In this document: piece by piece, positions 17,966-27,826 of the stretch
Layout of the letters: every line of letters begins with the position of its first letter
Numbering within the stretch: the first letter of the stretch is position 1
Assembly (NCBI GenBank): GCA_021779835.1
Contig: JAJXZX010000002.1
Span: forward strand, 62,001 to 126,000
Reading direction: 5' to 3'
From: Pseudomonadota bacterium
GTDB taxonomy: Bacteria; Pseudomonadota; Alphaproteobacteria; Rhodobacterales; Rhodobacteraceae
DNA: 64,000 nt
The notes under the pieces: generated by a model
Databases searched by the model: none
Told to the model about the DNA's origin: nothing
Seen by the model: only the letters and a program-made list of their open reading frames with translations
Program-made: the position numbers and the translations under genes

Positions 17966-19119
17966 ACGCTGAGTCCAAAGTCACACCGATGCAAGTTGCC
18001 ACCAACCAAGCGCCTGCCGCCAGCCAGTCCGCTGCCCCGGCACCCGTCGCGGCCCCGGCTGTGGCCCTTCCGAACCGTCGCGGGCGCCGCAATCTTCTGA
18101 TGATCTCGCTGCCGCTGCTTTTGGTGCTGGCGGGTGGCTATTTCTGGCTCACCGGCGGGCGGTATGAGGAAACACAGGACGCCAACGCGCACCAACCGCG
18201 GGTTGCGATTGCCGCCAATGTCTCGGGGCTGGTGACGCAGGTCGATTTCACCAACAACGCGATGGTGCATAAGGGCGACGTGCTGTTTCAGGTCGATCAG
18301 CGCCCATTCAAGCTTGCGATTGCCGCCGCCAATGCAGCCCTTGCCTCCGCCCGGTTGAGCGTGCAGCAGATGAAGGCCGCCTATGGTGCGGCCGTCACGC
18401 AGCAAAAAGTGGCCGAGGATCAAGTCAACTACCTCGATTCCGAACTGGCCCGGCAAGAGGCGCTGGCCGCCAAGGGCGTGGCTGCCGAGTCCGCGCTGGA
18501 TCTGGCGCGCAACAATGATGTGGTCGCCAAGGAGCAACTGGAAACCGCCAAGCAAAACGTCATCAGCGCGGCGGCGGCCCTGATGGGCAATCCCGATATT
18601 CCGACCGACAGCCATCCGGCGGTGCAGGCGGCGCTTGCCGCGCGCGACAATGCGCAATTCAACCTTGACCAATCCACCCTGCGCGCGCCCGCCGATGGGA
18701 TGATCTATCAGGCTGAATCCTTCCGCCCCGGCCAATACGTCACCGCAGGTGTTGCCAACTTTACGCTGGTGGAAACCACCGACATTTGGGTCGAGGCCGA
18801 CTTCAAGGAAAACCAGCTGACGGACGTCAAGGTGGGACAGCCTGCAACCGTTGTGTTTGACCTTTACCCCGGGCGCACCTTCCACGGCACGGTTGACGCT
18901 TTGGGCGCGGGGACGGGGGCGGAATTCTCGCTGATCCCGGCGCAGAACGCGACCGGCAACTGGGTCAAGGTCACCCAACGCATCCCGACGCGCATCAAGC
19001 TTAGCGATCTGGACCCGGCGCTGCCCATTCCCTCTGGCATCAGCGCCGACGTCACGGTCGATACCCATGTCAGCCGGCATCTGAGCGACCTGCTGCCCAA
19101 CTGGGTTGTTGGGCACTGA
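17962..19119 (+). CDS. emrA: EmrA/HlyD-type membrane fusion protein
   Basis: 385 residues. After a flexible N-terminus, a single membrane helix (about residues 45-63) precedes a periplasmic adaptor with the YEETQDANAHQPRVAIAANVSG entry (lipoyl half, about 75-90), a coiled-coil hairpin rich in Ala/Gln (about 115-215), the second lipoyl half and DIWVEADFKENQLTDVKVGQ. It would bridge the MFS pump EmrB to an outer-membrane channel. It is translationally coupled to marR upstream and lies 29 bp before emrB. Confidence 0.92.
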   Translation: MNAESKVTPMQVATNQAPAASQSAAPAPVAAPAVALPNRRGRRNLLMISLPLLLVLAGGYFWLTGGRYEETQDANAHQPRVAIAANVSGLVTQVDFTNNAMVHKGDVLFQVDQRPFKLAIAAANAALASARLSVQQMKAAYGAAVTQQKVAEDQVNYLDSELARQEALAAKGVAAESALDLARNNDVVAKEQLETAKQNVISAAAALMGNPDIPTDSHPAVQAALAARDNAQFNLDQSTLRAPADGMIYQAESFRPGQYVTAGVANFTLVETTDIWVEADFKENQLTDVKVGQPATVVFDLYPGRTFHGTVDALGAGTGAEFSLIPAQNATGNWVKVTQRIPTRIKLSDLDPALPIPSGISADVTVDTHVSRHLSDLLPNWVVGH

Positions 19120-19148
19120 TACCGACCTTCCCCCAAGGACGCTGAACG

Positions 19149-20690
19149 ATGAGCGAAGCCCCCGCAGAAACCGATCACCACAACGTGGCGCACCGAGGCC
19201 TGATCACCTTCGCGATCATGGCCGCGACGATCATGCAGGTGCTGGACACCACCATCGCCAACGTCGCGCTGCCCTCGATGACCGGCGACCTTGGCGCTAG
19301 CCAGGACACCATCACCTGGGTGCTGACCTCGTATATCGTGGCCGCCGCCATCATGACGCCGGTCACCGGCTGGATTTCCGACCGCTATGGTCGCAAGGAA
19401 GTCTTTGTTGTCTGCATTATCGGCTTTGTCGCCGCCTCCATGCTGTGCGGCCTGTCGTGGAGCCTGAATTCCATGGTGATGTTCCGCCTTGTGCAGGGCA
19501 TCTTTGGCGCGGCGATCGTGCCGCTGTCACAGACCATCCTGCTTGACATCAACCCGCCCGAGAAGTTCGGTCAGGCGATGGCGCTGTGGGGGGCGGGCAT
19601 CATGGTCGGCCCGATCATCGGGCCAACGCTGGGCGGCTGGCTGACCCAGAACTACAACTGGCGCTGGGTGTTCTTCATCAACCTGCCGGTCGGCATTGTC
19701 GCGGCAATCGGCTCATGGGCCTTCTTGCCCGAGGCAGCGCGGCGCCTGCGGCGGTTCGATTTCTTCGGCTTCTCGTTTCTTTCGCTTGGTGTAGGCTCTC
19801 TGCAACTGATGCTGGACCGCGGCGGCGCCGTTGACTGGTTCAACTCGGCCGAGATCTGGATCGAGTTCGCGCTTGTGCTGACCGGGTTCTGGGTTTTCGT
19901 CGTCCATATTCTGACCGCCGAGCATCCCTTCATCGACCCGCAGATTTTCAAGGACCGTAACTTTGTTACCGGCGCGGTGTTCGGCTTTGTCATCGGACTT
20001 GTGCTGTATTCCAGCCTCGCGCTGTTGCCGCCGATGCTGTCGGGCATCTTTGGCCTGCCGACCACGACCGTCGGACTGGTGATGGGCCCGCGCGGGATGG
20101 GCACCATGGTGTCGATGATCCTTGTCGGTCGGCTGGTGCAAAAGGTTGACGCGCGGCTGCTTGTCATCGTCGGGCTGCTGCTGACGGCAGGCTCGCTTTA
20201 CGCGATGTCCGGCTTCTCGCCCGAGCAGGACAGCTGGCCGATCATCAGCACCGGCGTGGTGCAGGGGATGGGCATGGGGCTGGTGTTTGTGCCGCTGTCA
20301 ACGGTTGCCTTTTCCACCATTGCCGCGAAATATCGGGGCGACGCCACCAGCCTGTTCACGCTGATCCGCAACGTGGGGTCGTCGATCGGCATCTCGGCGG
20401 TTTCGGTCATGCTGACGCGCAACATTCAGATCAACCATTCCGAGCTGTCGACTGCGGTCAGTCACTATAACCCGGTGCTGGCGCAGGCGCTGCCCACGGC
20501 GGCAAGTGGCAACCCGCTGATGATTTCACAGCTTGATGGCTTGGTGAATCTTCAGGCGCTTATGATCTCTTACATCGACGATTTCCGCATGATGATGTTC
20601 GTCACCCTTGCGGCCATCCCGCTGGCGATCATGCTGCGCAAACCCAAGACGAAGCTAAGCGCCATCGCCGCCGCGAGTGCGCTGGAGTAG
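19149..20690 (+). CDS. emrB: EmrB/QacA (DHA2) MFS multidrug exporter
   Basis: 513 residues, 14 predicted helices. DHA2 signatures include LDTTIANVALPSM in helix 1, the antiporter motif C region GAGIMVGPIIGPTLGGW in helix 5, and WISDRYGRKE (motif A) in the first cytoplasmic loop. With the upstream fusion protein it should form an EmrAB-type proton-driven exporter of hydrophobic drugs, regulated by the MarR protein at the head of the operon. Downstream lies a 10-bp inverted repeat in a long non-coding gap. Confidence 0.94.
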   Translation: MSEAPAETDHHNVAHRGLITFAIMAATIMQVLDTTIANVALPSMTGDLGASQDTITWVLTSYIVAAAIMTPVTGWISDRYGRKEVFVVCIIGFVAASMLCGLSWSLNSMVMFRLVQGIFGAAIVPLSQTILLDINPPEKFGQAMALWGAGIMVGPIIGPTLGGWLTQNYNWRWVFFINLPVGIVAAIGSWAFLPEAARRLRRFDFFGFSFLSLGVGSLQLMLDRGGAVDWFNSAEIWIEFALVLTGFWVFVVHILTAEHPFIDPQIFKDRNFVTGAVFGFVIGLVLYSSLALLPPMLSGIFGLPTTTVGLVMGPRGMGTMVSMILVGRLVQKVDARLLVIVGLLLTAGSLYAMSGFSPEQDSWPIISTGVVQGMGMGLVFVPLSTVAFSTIAAKYRGDATSLFTLIRNVGSSIGISAVSVMLTRNIQINHSELSTAVSHYNPVLAQALPTAASGNPLMISQLDGLVNLQALMISYIDDFRMMMFVTLAAIPLAIMLRKPKTKLSAIAAASALE

Positions 20691-20719
20691 GGCGCCGCAA
20701 CCTTCCGCTAGGGAAGAAT

Positions 20720-20761
20720 CACTTTGCCGATCAATGCGCTGATCCGCGTTGCGGCAAAGTG
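20720..20761 (+). repeat. Inverted repeat downstream of emrB
   Basis: CACTTTGCCG (20720-20729) and its exact complement CGGCAAAGTG (20752-20761) form a 10-bp stem with a 22-base loop, 30 bp after the emrB stop. No T-run follows, so its terminator role is uncertain. Confidence 0.55.
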
Positions 20762-21018
20762 TTGCGCTTTGGTCAATGGAGGTTCCGTCCCGCCCGCACG
20801 CCCGCGTTAAGGCGGTTTTTCAACTAAGCGCCCTAACTGTCTGCCATGCCGATGCAATTTTTTGGGTCGCCGTTTGCAGCGCGATGGAAATGAATCAGTC
20901 TCGCTGGCGGGTTCCCTTTTCGCGTTCACGGTCAATCTAAAAAAGCGGGGGACAAGTCAAATATTCTCGTTGACCGGGCACCGCATTATACGCCAGTTTG
21001 TATGAGTTGATCGAAAGG

Positions 21019-21034
21019 CCACAATATATAGTGG
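21019..21034 (+). promoter_or_regulatory. NrdR box upstream of nrdJ
   Basis: CCACAATATATAGTGG is a near-perfect 16-bp palindrome matching the NrdR consensus (ACACwATATATwGTGT type); flanking bases extend it to GGCCAC...GTGGCC (21017-21036). It lies about 190 bp before the nrdJ start. NrdR represses ribonucleotide reductase genes. NrdR boxes usually come in pairs; no clear second box was found. Confidence 0.78.
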
Positions 21035-21224
21035 CCGCTGGGGAAAACACATATCGGGATAAAGCTGCGGCAGAGGCCGCACAATGTGAGGTCGCTTAGG
21101 CCCCGCACCCGGCTGCGTCATCTCTGCGATCCGGGACAGAGGGCGCGGCAGGGATGGGCCACCACGGTCAGTGCCGCAAACAATGAATTAAGGCCGGTTA
21201 CGGCCAAAACGACGGGGCAAAACG

Positions 21225-24200
21225 ATGAAGATCGAGCGTAAATTCACCACCATCAATGCAGACGCCTATGCCGGCCTTGAATTCGGCATTACCGTTTCCG
21301 AAATCCGCAATCCCGATGGCACCATCGTCTTTCGCAATGACGCGGTAGAGGTTCCGACCGGCTGGAGCCAGGTCGCCTCTGACGTGCTGGCGCAGAAATA
21401 TTTCCGCAAGGCAGGCGTTCCCTCGCGGATGAAGCGCGTCAAGGAAAAGGGTGTGCCAGAGTTCCTGTGGCGCTCGGTTCCGGATCACGACGCATTGGAG
21501 AAACTGCCGGAAGATCAACGCTTTGTTGGCGAAACCTCAGCCAAGCAAGTGTTCGACCGTCTCGCCGGTGCGTGGACTTATTGGGGCTGGCAGGGCGGGT
21601 ATTTCACCGCCGAATCCGACGCGCGCGCCTACTATGACGAAATGCGCGTGATGTTGGCGCGCCAGATGGCCGCGCCGAACAGCCCGCAATGGTTCAACAC
21701 CGGCCTGCACTGGGCCTATGGCATCGACGGTCCGTCGCAGGGCCACTATTACGTTGACCACAAGACCGGCAAGCTGACCAAGTCGGACTCGGCCTACGAA
21801 CACCCGCAGCCGCACGCTTGTTTCATCCAGTCGGTGAAGGATGATCTGGTCGGCGATGGCGGCATCATGGACCTCTGGGTGCGCGAGGCGCGCCTGTTCA
21901 AATATGGCTCTGGCACCGGCACCAACTTCTCCAGCTTGCGCGGCGAGGGCGAGAAACTGTCGGGCGGCGGCAAATCTTCAGGCCTGATGGGCTTCCTGAA
22001 AATCGGCGACCGCGCGGCGGGCGCGATCAAATCGGGCGGCACCACGCGCCGCGCGGCCAAGATGGTGATCTGCGATATGGATCACCCCGATATCGAGGCC
22101 TTCATCAACTGGAAAGTGATTGAAGAACAAAAGGTTGCGAGCCTTGTTGCGGGCTCCAAGCTGCATTCGCTCAAGCTGAATGAGATCTTTGCGGCGATCA
22201 AGGCGTGGGACGGCTCGATGGCCGACGCGACTGATCCGGCCAAGAACGACGCGCTGAAGTCAGCGGTCCGGTCGGCGAAAAAGGCAATGATCCCAGAGAC
22301 CTACGTCAACCGTATTCTGCAATACGCGCGGCAGGGCTTCACGTCGATCGAATTTCCGACCTACGACACCGATTGGGATTCCGAGGCCTATATCTCGGTT
22401 TCGGGGCAAAACTCCAACAACTCGGTGCGGGTCACTGACGCCTTTCTCAAGGCGGTCAAGGACGACGCGCCGTGGGAATTGCTGCGCCGGACCGATGGCC
22501 GCGTCGCGAAATCTGTCAAAGCGCGCGATCTGTGGGATCAGGTTGGCCACGCCGCTTGGGCCTGCGCCGATCCGGGCATCCAGTTCCACGACACCGTCAA
22601 CGCGTGGCACACCTGCCCGGAAGACGGCGCGATCCGGGGGTCAAACCCTTGTTCGGAATACATGTTCCTTGATGACACGGCCTGCAACCTTGCCTCGATG
22701 AACCTGCTGACCTTCCAGCACGACGGCGTGTTTGACGCCGAGGGCTATGTTCACGCCACCCGTCTTTGGACCCTGACGCTGGAAATCTCGGTGACGATGG
22801 CGCAGTTCCCGTCGAAGGAAATCGCGCAGCTCTCGTATGATTTCCGCACGTTGGGTCTGGGATATGCCAATATCGGCGGTCTTTTGATGACGATGGGCCT
22901 TGGCTACGATAGCGACACCGGTCGCGCTTTGTGCGGCGCGCTGACCGCGCTGATGACCGGCGTCGCCTATGCGACCTCGGCCGAGATGGCGGGCGAGTTG
23001 GGGGCCTTCTCTGGCTATGCCCGCAACGCCCAGCACATGCTGCGCGTTATCCGAAACCACCGCGCGGCGGCCTATGGCAATACCACGGGGTATGAAGCAC
23101 TGGCGGTCAACCCGGTCGCGCTGGATCACGCGAACTGTCCCGACCAAACCCTTATTGCCCTTGCAAAATCCGCGTGGGACGAGGCGCTGACCTTGGGTGA
23201 GAAAAACGGTTTCCGCAACGCGCAAACCACGGTAATTGCCCCCACCGGCACGATCGGTCTGGTGATGGATTGCGACACCACCGGCATCGAGCCTGACTTC
23301 GCGCTGGTGAAGTTCAAGAAACTGGCGGGCGGCGGTTATTTCAAGATCATCAACCGCTCGGTTCCGGCGGCCCTTGATACGCTTGGCTATTCCTCGTCGC
23401 AGATCGAGGAAATTACCGCCTATGCCGTCGGTCACGGCTCTATCGGCAACTGCGCCGGCATCAACCATACCTCGCTGATCGGCCACGGCTTTGGCCCCAA
23501 GGAGATTGAAAAGATCGAGGCCGCGCTCCCCTCGGCTTTCGACATCCGCTTTGTGTTCAACCAATGGACGCTGGGTGAGAGCTTCTGCCGCGAAACCCTT
23601 GGTATCCCTGCGGAAAAACTGAACGACCCCACCTTCGACCTGCTGCGCCATCTTGGCTTCACCAAGGCCCAGATCGACGCTGCCAACGATCACGTCTGCG
23701 GAACGATGACGCTGGAAGGCGCGCCGTTCCTGAAGCCCGAGCACTACGTCGTCTTCGACTGTGCCAACCCCTGCGGCAAGAAGGGCAAGCGATACCTCAA
23801 CGTCGAAAGCCACATCCGCATGATGGCCGCGGCACAATCGTTTATCTCGGGCGCGATCTCGAAGACGATTAACATGGCCAATAACGCTACCATCGAAGAA
23901 TGCCTTGCAGCTTATGAACTTAGCCACTCGCTGGGCATCAAGGCAAACGCGCTTTACCGTGACGGTTCCAAACTCAGCCAGCCTCTGGCGTCCAGCCTGG
24001 TCGAGGATGACGAAGAGGCCGAGGAAATCCTCGCCACCGGCAGTCAGCAGGAAAAGGCCGCCGTGCTGGCCGAAAAGATCGTCGAGAAGATCATCATCAA
24101 GGAAATCGTGCGCTCTAACCGCGAAAAGCTGCCTGAGCGTCGCAAGGGCTATACGCAAAAGGCCATCGTCGGCGGGCACAAGGTTTACCTGCGCACCGGC

Positions 24201-24887
24201 GAATACAAGGACGGCACGCTGGGCGAGATTTTCATCGACATGCACAAAGAGGGCGCTGGCTTCCGCGCCATGATGAACAACTTCGCAATCGCTGTGAGCG
24301 TCGGCCTGCAATATGGTGTTCCGCTTGAAGAATTTGTCGAGGCCTTCACCTTCACGCGGTTCGAACCGGCGGGCATGGTGCAGGGCAACGAGACGATCAA
24401 GAACGCGACCTCGATCCTCGACTACATCTTCCGCGAACTGGCGGTCAGCTACCTTGACCGCACCGATCTTGCGCATGTCCAACCCGGCGGGCAGAGCTTT
24501 GACGACCTTGGCCGCGGCGACACCGAAGGCAAGCGCAACATCGCAGAGCCTTCGGAAAGCGCGGCGTCCCGCAGCCTTGAAGTGCTGCGTCAGATCAGCT
24601 CCACCGGCTATTTGCGCAAGCGCCTGCCGCAAGAGCTGATGGTGCTGCAAGGCGGCATCAACTCCGCGCTTGCCGATCCGGTCGGGGCGCTGAACAGGTT
24701 GGTGCCAGAGGTGGCGATGGCCTCTACCGCAGTTTCGTCGGGGACGGTCTCGATGGATCTGCGCGTCAAGGCCAAGATGCAAGGCTACGAGGGCGACCCC
24801 TGCGGCGAGTGCGGCAACTACACGCTGGTGCGCAACGGCACCTGCATGAAGTGCAACACCTGCGGCGGGACCAGCGGCTGTAGCTGA
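21225..24887 (+). CDS. nrdJ: Vitamin B12-dependent class II ribonucleotide reductase NrdJ
   Basis: 1220 residues, the length of the long alphaproteobacterial NrdJ. It reduces ribonucleotides to deoxyribonucleotides using adenosylcobalamin. Visible: the N-terminal [26 protein letters not shown] region (residues about 151-176, split motifs SPQWFNTG and GPSQGHYY), [40 protein letters not shown] with active-site cysteines, [18 protein letters not shown], and a Cys-rich C-terminus ([16 protein letters not shown]) resembling a zinc-ribbon/redox tail. Class II RNR works with or without oxygen. A probable NrdR box lies upstream and a strong hairpin downstream. Confidence 0.97.
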   Translation: MKIERKFTTINADAYAGLEFGITVSEIRNPDGTIVFRNDAVEVPTGWSQVASDVLAQKYFRKAGVPSRMKRVKEKGVPEFLWRSVPDHDALEKLPEDQRFVGETSAKQVFDRLAGAWTYWGWQGGYFTAESDARAYYDEMRVMLARQMAAPNSPQWFNTGLHWAYGIDGPSQGHYYVDHKTGKLTKSDSAYEHPQPHACFIQSVKDDLVGDGGIMDLWVREARLFKYGSGTGTNFSSLRGEGEKLSGGGKSSGLMGFLKIGDRAAGAIKSGGTTRRAAKMVICDMDHPDIEAFINWKVIEEQKVASLVAGSKLHSLKLNEIFAAIKAWDGSMADATDPAKNDALKSAVRSAKKAMIPETYVNRILQYARQGFTSIEFPTYDTDWDSEAYISVSGQNSNNSVRVTDAFLKAVKDDAPWELLRRTDGRVAKSVKARDLWDQVGHAAWACADPGIQFHDTVNAWHTCPEDGAIRGSNPCSEYMFLDDTACNLASMNLLTFQHDGVFDAEGYVHATRLWTLTLEISVTMAQFPSKEIAQLSYDFRTLGLGYANIGGLLMTMGLGYDSDTGRALCGALTALMTGVAYATSAEMAGELGAFSGYARNAQHMLRVIRNHRAAAYGNTTGYEALAVNPVALDHANCPDQTLIALAKSAWDEALTLGEKNGFRNAQTTVIAPTGTIGLVMDCDTTGIEPDFALVKFKKLAGGGYFKIINRSVPAALDTLGYSSSQIEEITAYAVGHGSIGNCAGINHTSLIGHGFGPKEIEKIEAALPSAFDIRFVFNQWTLGESFCRETLGIPAEKLNDPTFDLLRHLGFTKAQIDAANDHVCGTMTLEGAPFLKPEHYVVFDCANPCGKKGKRYLNVESHIRMMAAAQSFISGAISKTINMANNATIEECLAAYELSHSLGIKANALYRDGSKLSQPLASSLVEDDEEAEEILATGSQQEKAAVLAEKIVEKIIIKEIVRSNREKLPERRKGYTQKAIVGGHKVYLRTGEYKDGTLGEIFIDMHKEGAGFRAMMNNFAIAVSVGLQYGVPLEEFVEAFTFTRFEPAGMVQGNETIKNATSILDYIFRELAVSYLDRTDLAHVQPGGQSFDDLGRGDTEGKRNIAEPSESAASRSLEVLRQISSTGYLRKRLPQELMVLQGGINSALADPVGALNRLVPEVAMASTAVSSGTVSMDLRVKAKMQGYEGDPCGECGNYTLVRNGTCMKCNTCGGTSGCS

Positions 24888-24964
24888 GGTCGCTGAAACC
24901 GGGCACGGGTCGAGACTGACGGTGCGCGTGACCTGCTTGAGGGGCTGTGTGGGAGCCTGACCTG

Positions 24965-24991
24965 CCCGAGGCGATGGCGCCTCGGGATTTA
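24965..24991 (+). terminator. Probable terminator of nrdJ
   Basis: CCCGAGGCG, tetraloop ATGG, CGCCTCGGG: a perfect 9-bp stem followed by ATTTA, 78 bp after the nrdJ stop. A second perfect 7-bp hairpin (AAGGCGC/GCGCCTT, 25005-25023) follows. Confidence 0.7.
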
Positions 24992-25163
24992 TCACGGGCA
25001 GCTGAAGGCGCTTGATGCGCCTTGCGGGTAAACCCTCTTATGCAAAGACGAAACTTGACTGTTGCTCGCGGCAGGGCGTTAATCACAACGCGCGACCGCA
25101 CGACACCGGGCCGAAGAACCCGGCGTGGGGCGCGATCTGGATTGCAATCTTCAGGGGGATTCT

Positions 25164-26762
25164 ATGCTCAATAGAACAGGGCTTGTTGCGGCGGTTGCCT
25201 TTTCCGTGCTGGCGTTTTCCGCTGTCACGCCGGCGCGCGCGGCGACGCCGGCAGATACGTTGATCGAGGCGTGGCAGATTGACGACATGATCTCGCTTGA
25301 CCCGGCAGAAGTTTACGAACTCTCGTCATCCGAGGTGCTGGGGAACAGCTATCAACGGTTGGTCAACTATGACCTGAAGGACCCGTCCAAGCTTTACGGC
25401 CAGATCGCCGATAAATGGACCGTGTCGGCCGATGGCAAAACGATCAGTTTCACCATCAAGCCGGGGATGAAATTTGCGTCCGGCGACCCGATCACCGCCG
25501 CCGACGCGGTGTTCTCGCTGACGCGTGCCGTCAAGCTCGACAAGTCGCCCGCCTTCATCCTCGATCAGTTTGGCCTGACCAAGGACAACGTTGACAAGAT
25601 GGTGGTGCAGACCGGGCCGATGAGCCTCGATTTCCACATGGACCAGGCCTATGCACCCTCGTTCGTGTTGTATTGCCTGACCTCGACCGTCGGTATGATC
25701 GTGGACGAAAAGCTGGTGATGAGCCATGCGACGAATGGCGACTTTGGTTATGGCTGGCTGAAAACCAACTATGCAGGCTCTGGCCCGTTCTCGATCCGCG
25801 AGTGGAAGCCGAACCAGGACGTCGTGCTGGAGGCGAACGCGAATTACAGCGGGCCCGCGCCCAAGCTGAAGCGGGTGGTTTACCGCCATGTGCCGGAACC
25901 GGCCACCCAGCGCCTGCTGTTGCAGAAAGGCGACGTGGACATCGCGCGCAACCTTGGTGCTGACGACATCAAGACCCTGAAGACCGACCCGAACATCAAG
26001 TTCGAAAGCGGCGTGAAGGGGACGATCTATTACATGGGTCTGAACCAGAAGAACCAATACCTCGCCAAGCCGGAAGTGCAGCAGGCGATGAAGTATCTGG
26101 TGGATTACGCGACGATTGCCGACACCATCATGGGCGGCCTCGTCAAGGTTCACCAGACGTTCGAGCCGGACGGGATGCTGGGCACGCTGGATACCAACCC
26201 CTATAGCCTCAACGTCGCCAAGGCGAAGGAGTTGCTGAAGGCGGCCGGGGTTCCTGATGGCTTCAAGGTGACGATGGACGTGCGCAATACGCAAGACATC
26301 ACCAACATGGCGCAGGCGATCCAGCAGACGATGGCGCAAGCGGGCATTCAGGTCGAGCTGATCCCCGGCGATGGCAAGCAAACGCTGACCAAATATCGTG
26401 CGCGCAACCACGACATCTACATTGGCGTCTGGGGCCCGGATTATCAGGACCCGAACTCTAACGCGCAGGGCTTTGCTGCGAACCCCGACAACTCTGATGC
26501 CGCGAAGTCCAAGACTTTGGCGTGGCGCAACGACTGGAACATCCCAGAGCTGACCAAGGAGACCGATGCGGCGTTGCTTGAACCCGACTCGGCCAAGCGC
26601 GGGGCGATGTATGGCGATCTCCAGACCAAGGTGCTGAACAATTCGCCCTTCGTCATCATGTTCCAACAGGTTGAGGTGTTCGGCACCCGCAAGAACGTCA
26701 ATGGCGTGGTGGTCGGGCCGTCGTTCGACAACAACCTCGTGGACGGGGTCAGCAAGAACTGA
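25164..26762 (+). CDS. ABC transporter substrate-binding protein (SBP family 5, peptide type)
   Basis: 532 residues starting MLNRTGLVAAVAF with a signal peptide ending ARA-AT (about residue 27). The mature protein has family 5 (DppA/OppA) features: DDMISLDPAEVYELSSSEVLGNSYQRLV near the N-terminus, then WTVSADGKTISFTIKPGMKFASGDPITAADAVFS (seen as WTVSADGKTISFTI and GDPITAADAVFS). It captures substrate in the periplasm for the four following genes. AGGGGG lies 8-13 bases before the ATG at 25164, chosen over an ATG 13 codons upstream. Ligand unknown; dipeptides, nickel or glycosides are possible within the family. Confidence 0.92.
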   Translation: MLNRTGLVAAVAFSVLAFSAVTPARAATPADTLIEAWQIDDMISLDPAEVYELSSSEVLGNSYQRLVNYDLKDPSKLYGQIADKWTVSADGKTISFTIKPGMKFASGDPITAADAVFSLTRAVKLDKSPAFILDQFGLTKDNVDKMVVQTGPMSLDFHMDQAYAPSFVLYCLTSTVGMIVDEKLVMSHATNGDFGYGWLKTNYAGSGPFSIREWKPNQDVVLEANANYSGPAPKLKRVVYRHVPEPATQRLLLQKGDVDIARNLGADDIKTLKTDPNIKFESGVKGTIYYMGLNQKNQYLAKPEVQQAMKYLVDYATIADTIMGGLVKVHQTFEPDGMLGTLDTNPYSLNVAKAKELLKAAGVPDGFKVTMDVRNTQDITNMAQAIQQTMAQAGIQVELIPGDGKQTLTKYRARNHDIYIGVWGPDYQDPNSNAQGFAANPDNSDAAKSKTLAWRNDWNIPELTKETDAALLEPDSAKRGAMYGDLQTKVLNNSPFVIMFQQVEVFGTRKNVNGVVVGPSFDNNLVDGVSKN

Positions 26763-27826
26763 TGACGTTTGACGCAAGCGAACAGGAGGGGCGCCGCGGT
26801 GCCCTTCCGCCGTGGCTCAAGCGGCTGGGCAGTTTGTTCATCACCTTGGTGGTGACGCTGTTCGGCCTTTTGCTTGTAACCTTCATGATCGGACGCGTGG
26901 TGCCGATCGACCCGGTGCTGGCCGCAGTTGGCGACCGTGCCTCGGCCTCGACCTACCACAAGGTCTATCTCGCCCTCGGGCTGGACAAGCCGATCTGGGA
27001 GCAATTCCTGATCTATGTGAACCAGGTTTTGCACGGAAACCTTGGCGAATCCGTGCTGACCAGCCGCCCGGTTCTGGAAGACATCGGCACGGTATTCCCG
27101 GCAACGCTAGAGCTTTCGACGGTGGCGATCCTGATTGGCACGCTGGTCGGCATTCCGGCGGGTGTGTTGGCGGCGGTGCGGCAAGGGCGCCTGTCAGATC
27201 AGGTGGTGCGCGTGCTGGGGTTGGTGGGCTACTCGGCGCCGATCTTCTGGCTCGGGCTGTTGGGGCTTTTGCTGTTCTACGCCAAACTGGGCTGGGTCAG
27301 CGGGCCGGGGCGGCTTGATGTTGGCTATCAGTTCAGCGTGGACCGCATCACCGGCCTGATGCTGGTCGATACCGCGCTGGAAGGCCAATGGGACGCGTTC
27401 TGGAATGCGGTGTCGCACATCATCCTTCCGGCCTCGCTGCTTGGCTATTACTCGATGGCCTACATCAGCCGAATGACGCGCAGCTTCATGCTGCAAGAGC
27501 TGGGGCAGGAATACATCATCACGGCGCGGGTAAAGGGCGTATCTGAACGCCGCATCATCTGGGGCCACGCCCTGCGCAATGCGGCGGTGCCTTTGGTGAC
27601 GGTGGTCGCGCTAAGTTACGGCAACCTGCTACAAGGGGCGGTGCTGACCGAAACCATCTTTGCCTGGCCGGGTTTGGGCATGTATCTGACCAACTCTCTG
27701 GGCAGTGCCGACATGAATGCGGTTCTGGGCTCGACGCTGGTGATCGGCGCGGCCTTCGTGGCGCTGAACCTGCTGTCCGACGTGCTTTACACGTTCCTCG
27801 ACCCCCGCGTGCGGAGGCAACAATGA
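26762..27826 (+). CDS. Peptide-type ABC transporter permease (DppB-like)
   Basis: 354 residues, six predicted helices. N-terminal VVTLFGLLLVTFMIGRVVPIDP and the permease EAA loop region (ARVKGVSERRIIWGHALRNAAVPLV) are typical of DppB/OppB. It forms the transmembrane channel with the DppC-like subunit. The start overlaps the SBP stop (TGATG) and its stop overlaps the next start (ATGA), so the five genes form one coupled operon. Confidence 0.94.
   Translation: MTFDASEQEGRRGALPPWLKRLGSLFITLVVTLFGLLLVTFMIGRVVPIDPVLAAVGDRASASTYHKVYLALGLDKPIWEQFLIYVNQVLHGNLGESVLTSRPVLEDIGTVFPATLELSTVAILIGTLVGIPAGVLAAVRQGRLSDQVVRVLGLVGYSAPIFWLGLLGLLLFYAKLGWVSGPGRLDVGYQFSVDRITGLMLVDTALEGQWDAFWNAVSHIILPASLLGYYSMAYISRMTRSFMLQELGQEYIITARVKGVSERRIIWGHALRNAAVPLVTVVALSYGNLLQGAVLTETIFAWPGLGMYLTNSLGSADMNAVLGSTLVIGAAFVALNLLSDVLYTFLDPRVRRQQ

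Larger units (their letters stand above)
20691..21224. other. 534-bp non-coding region between emrB and nrdJ
   Basis: No convincing ORF. It contains the inverted repeat at 20720-20761 and the NrdR-like palindrome at 21019-21034. The last 190 bases before nrdJ would be a long leader. I looked for a cobalamin riboswitch B12 box because NrdJ needs B12 and did not recognise one. Confidence 0.6.

Noticed and set aside
20970-21006. TTGACC ... TATGAG as an nrdJ promoter
   Set aside because: Spacing between hexamers is 25 bp, too long for a sigma-70 promoter.
20691-21224. Cobalamin riboswitch before nrdJ
   Set aside because: Expected for a B12 enzyme in principle, but no B12-box consensus was recognised in the region.
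22641-24995. 784-codon leftward ORF opposite nrdJ
   Set aside because: Antisense shadow of a high-GC gene; Arg/His/Gly-rich with no domain, while nrdJ is unmistakable.
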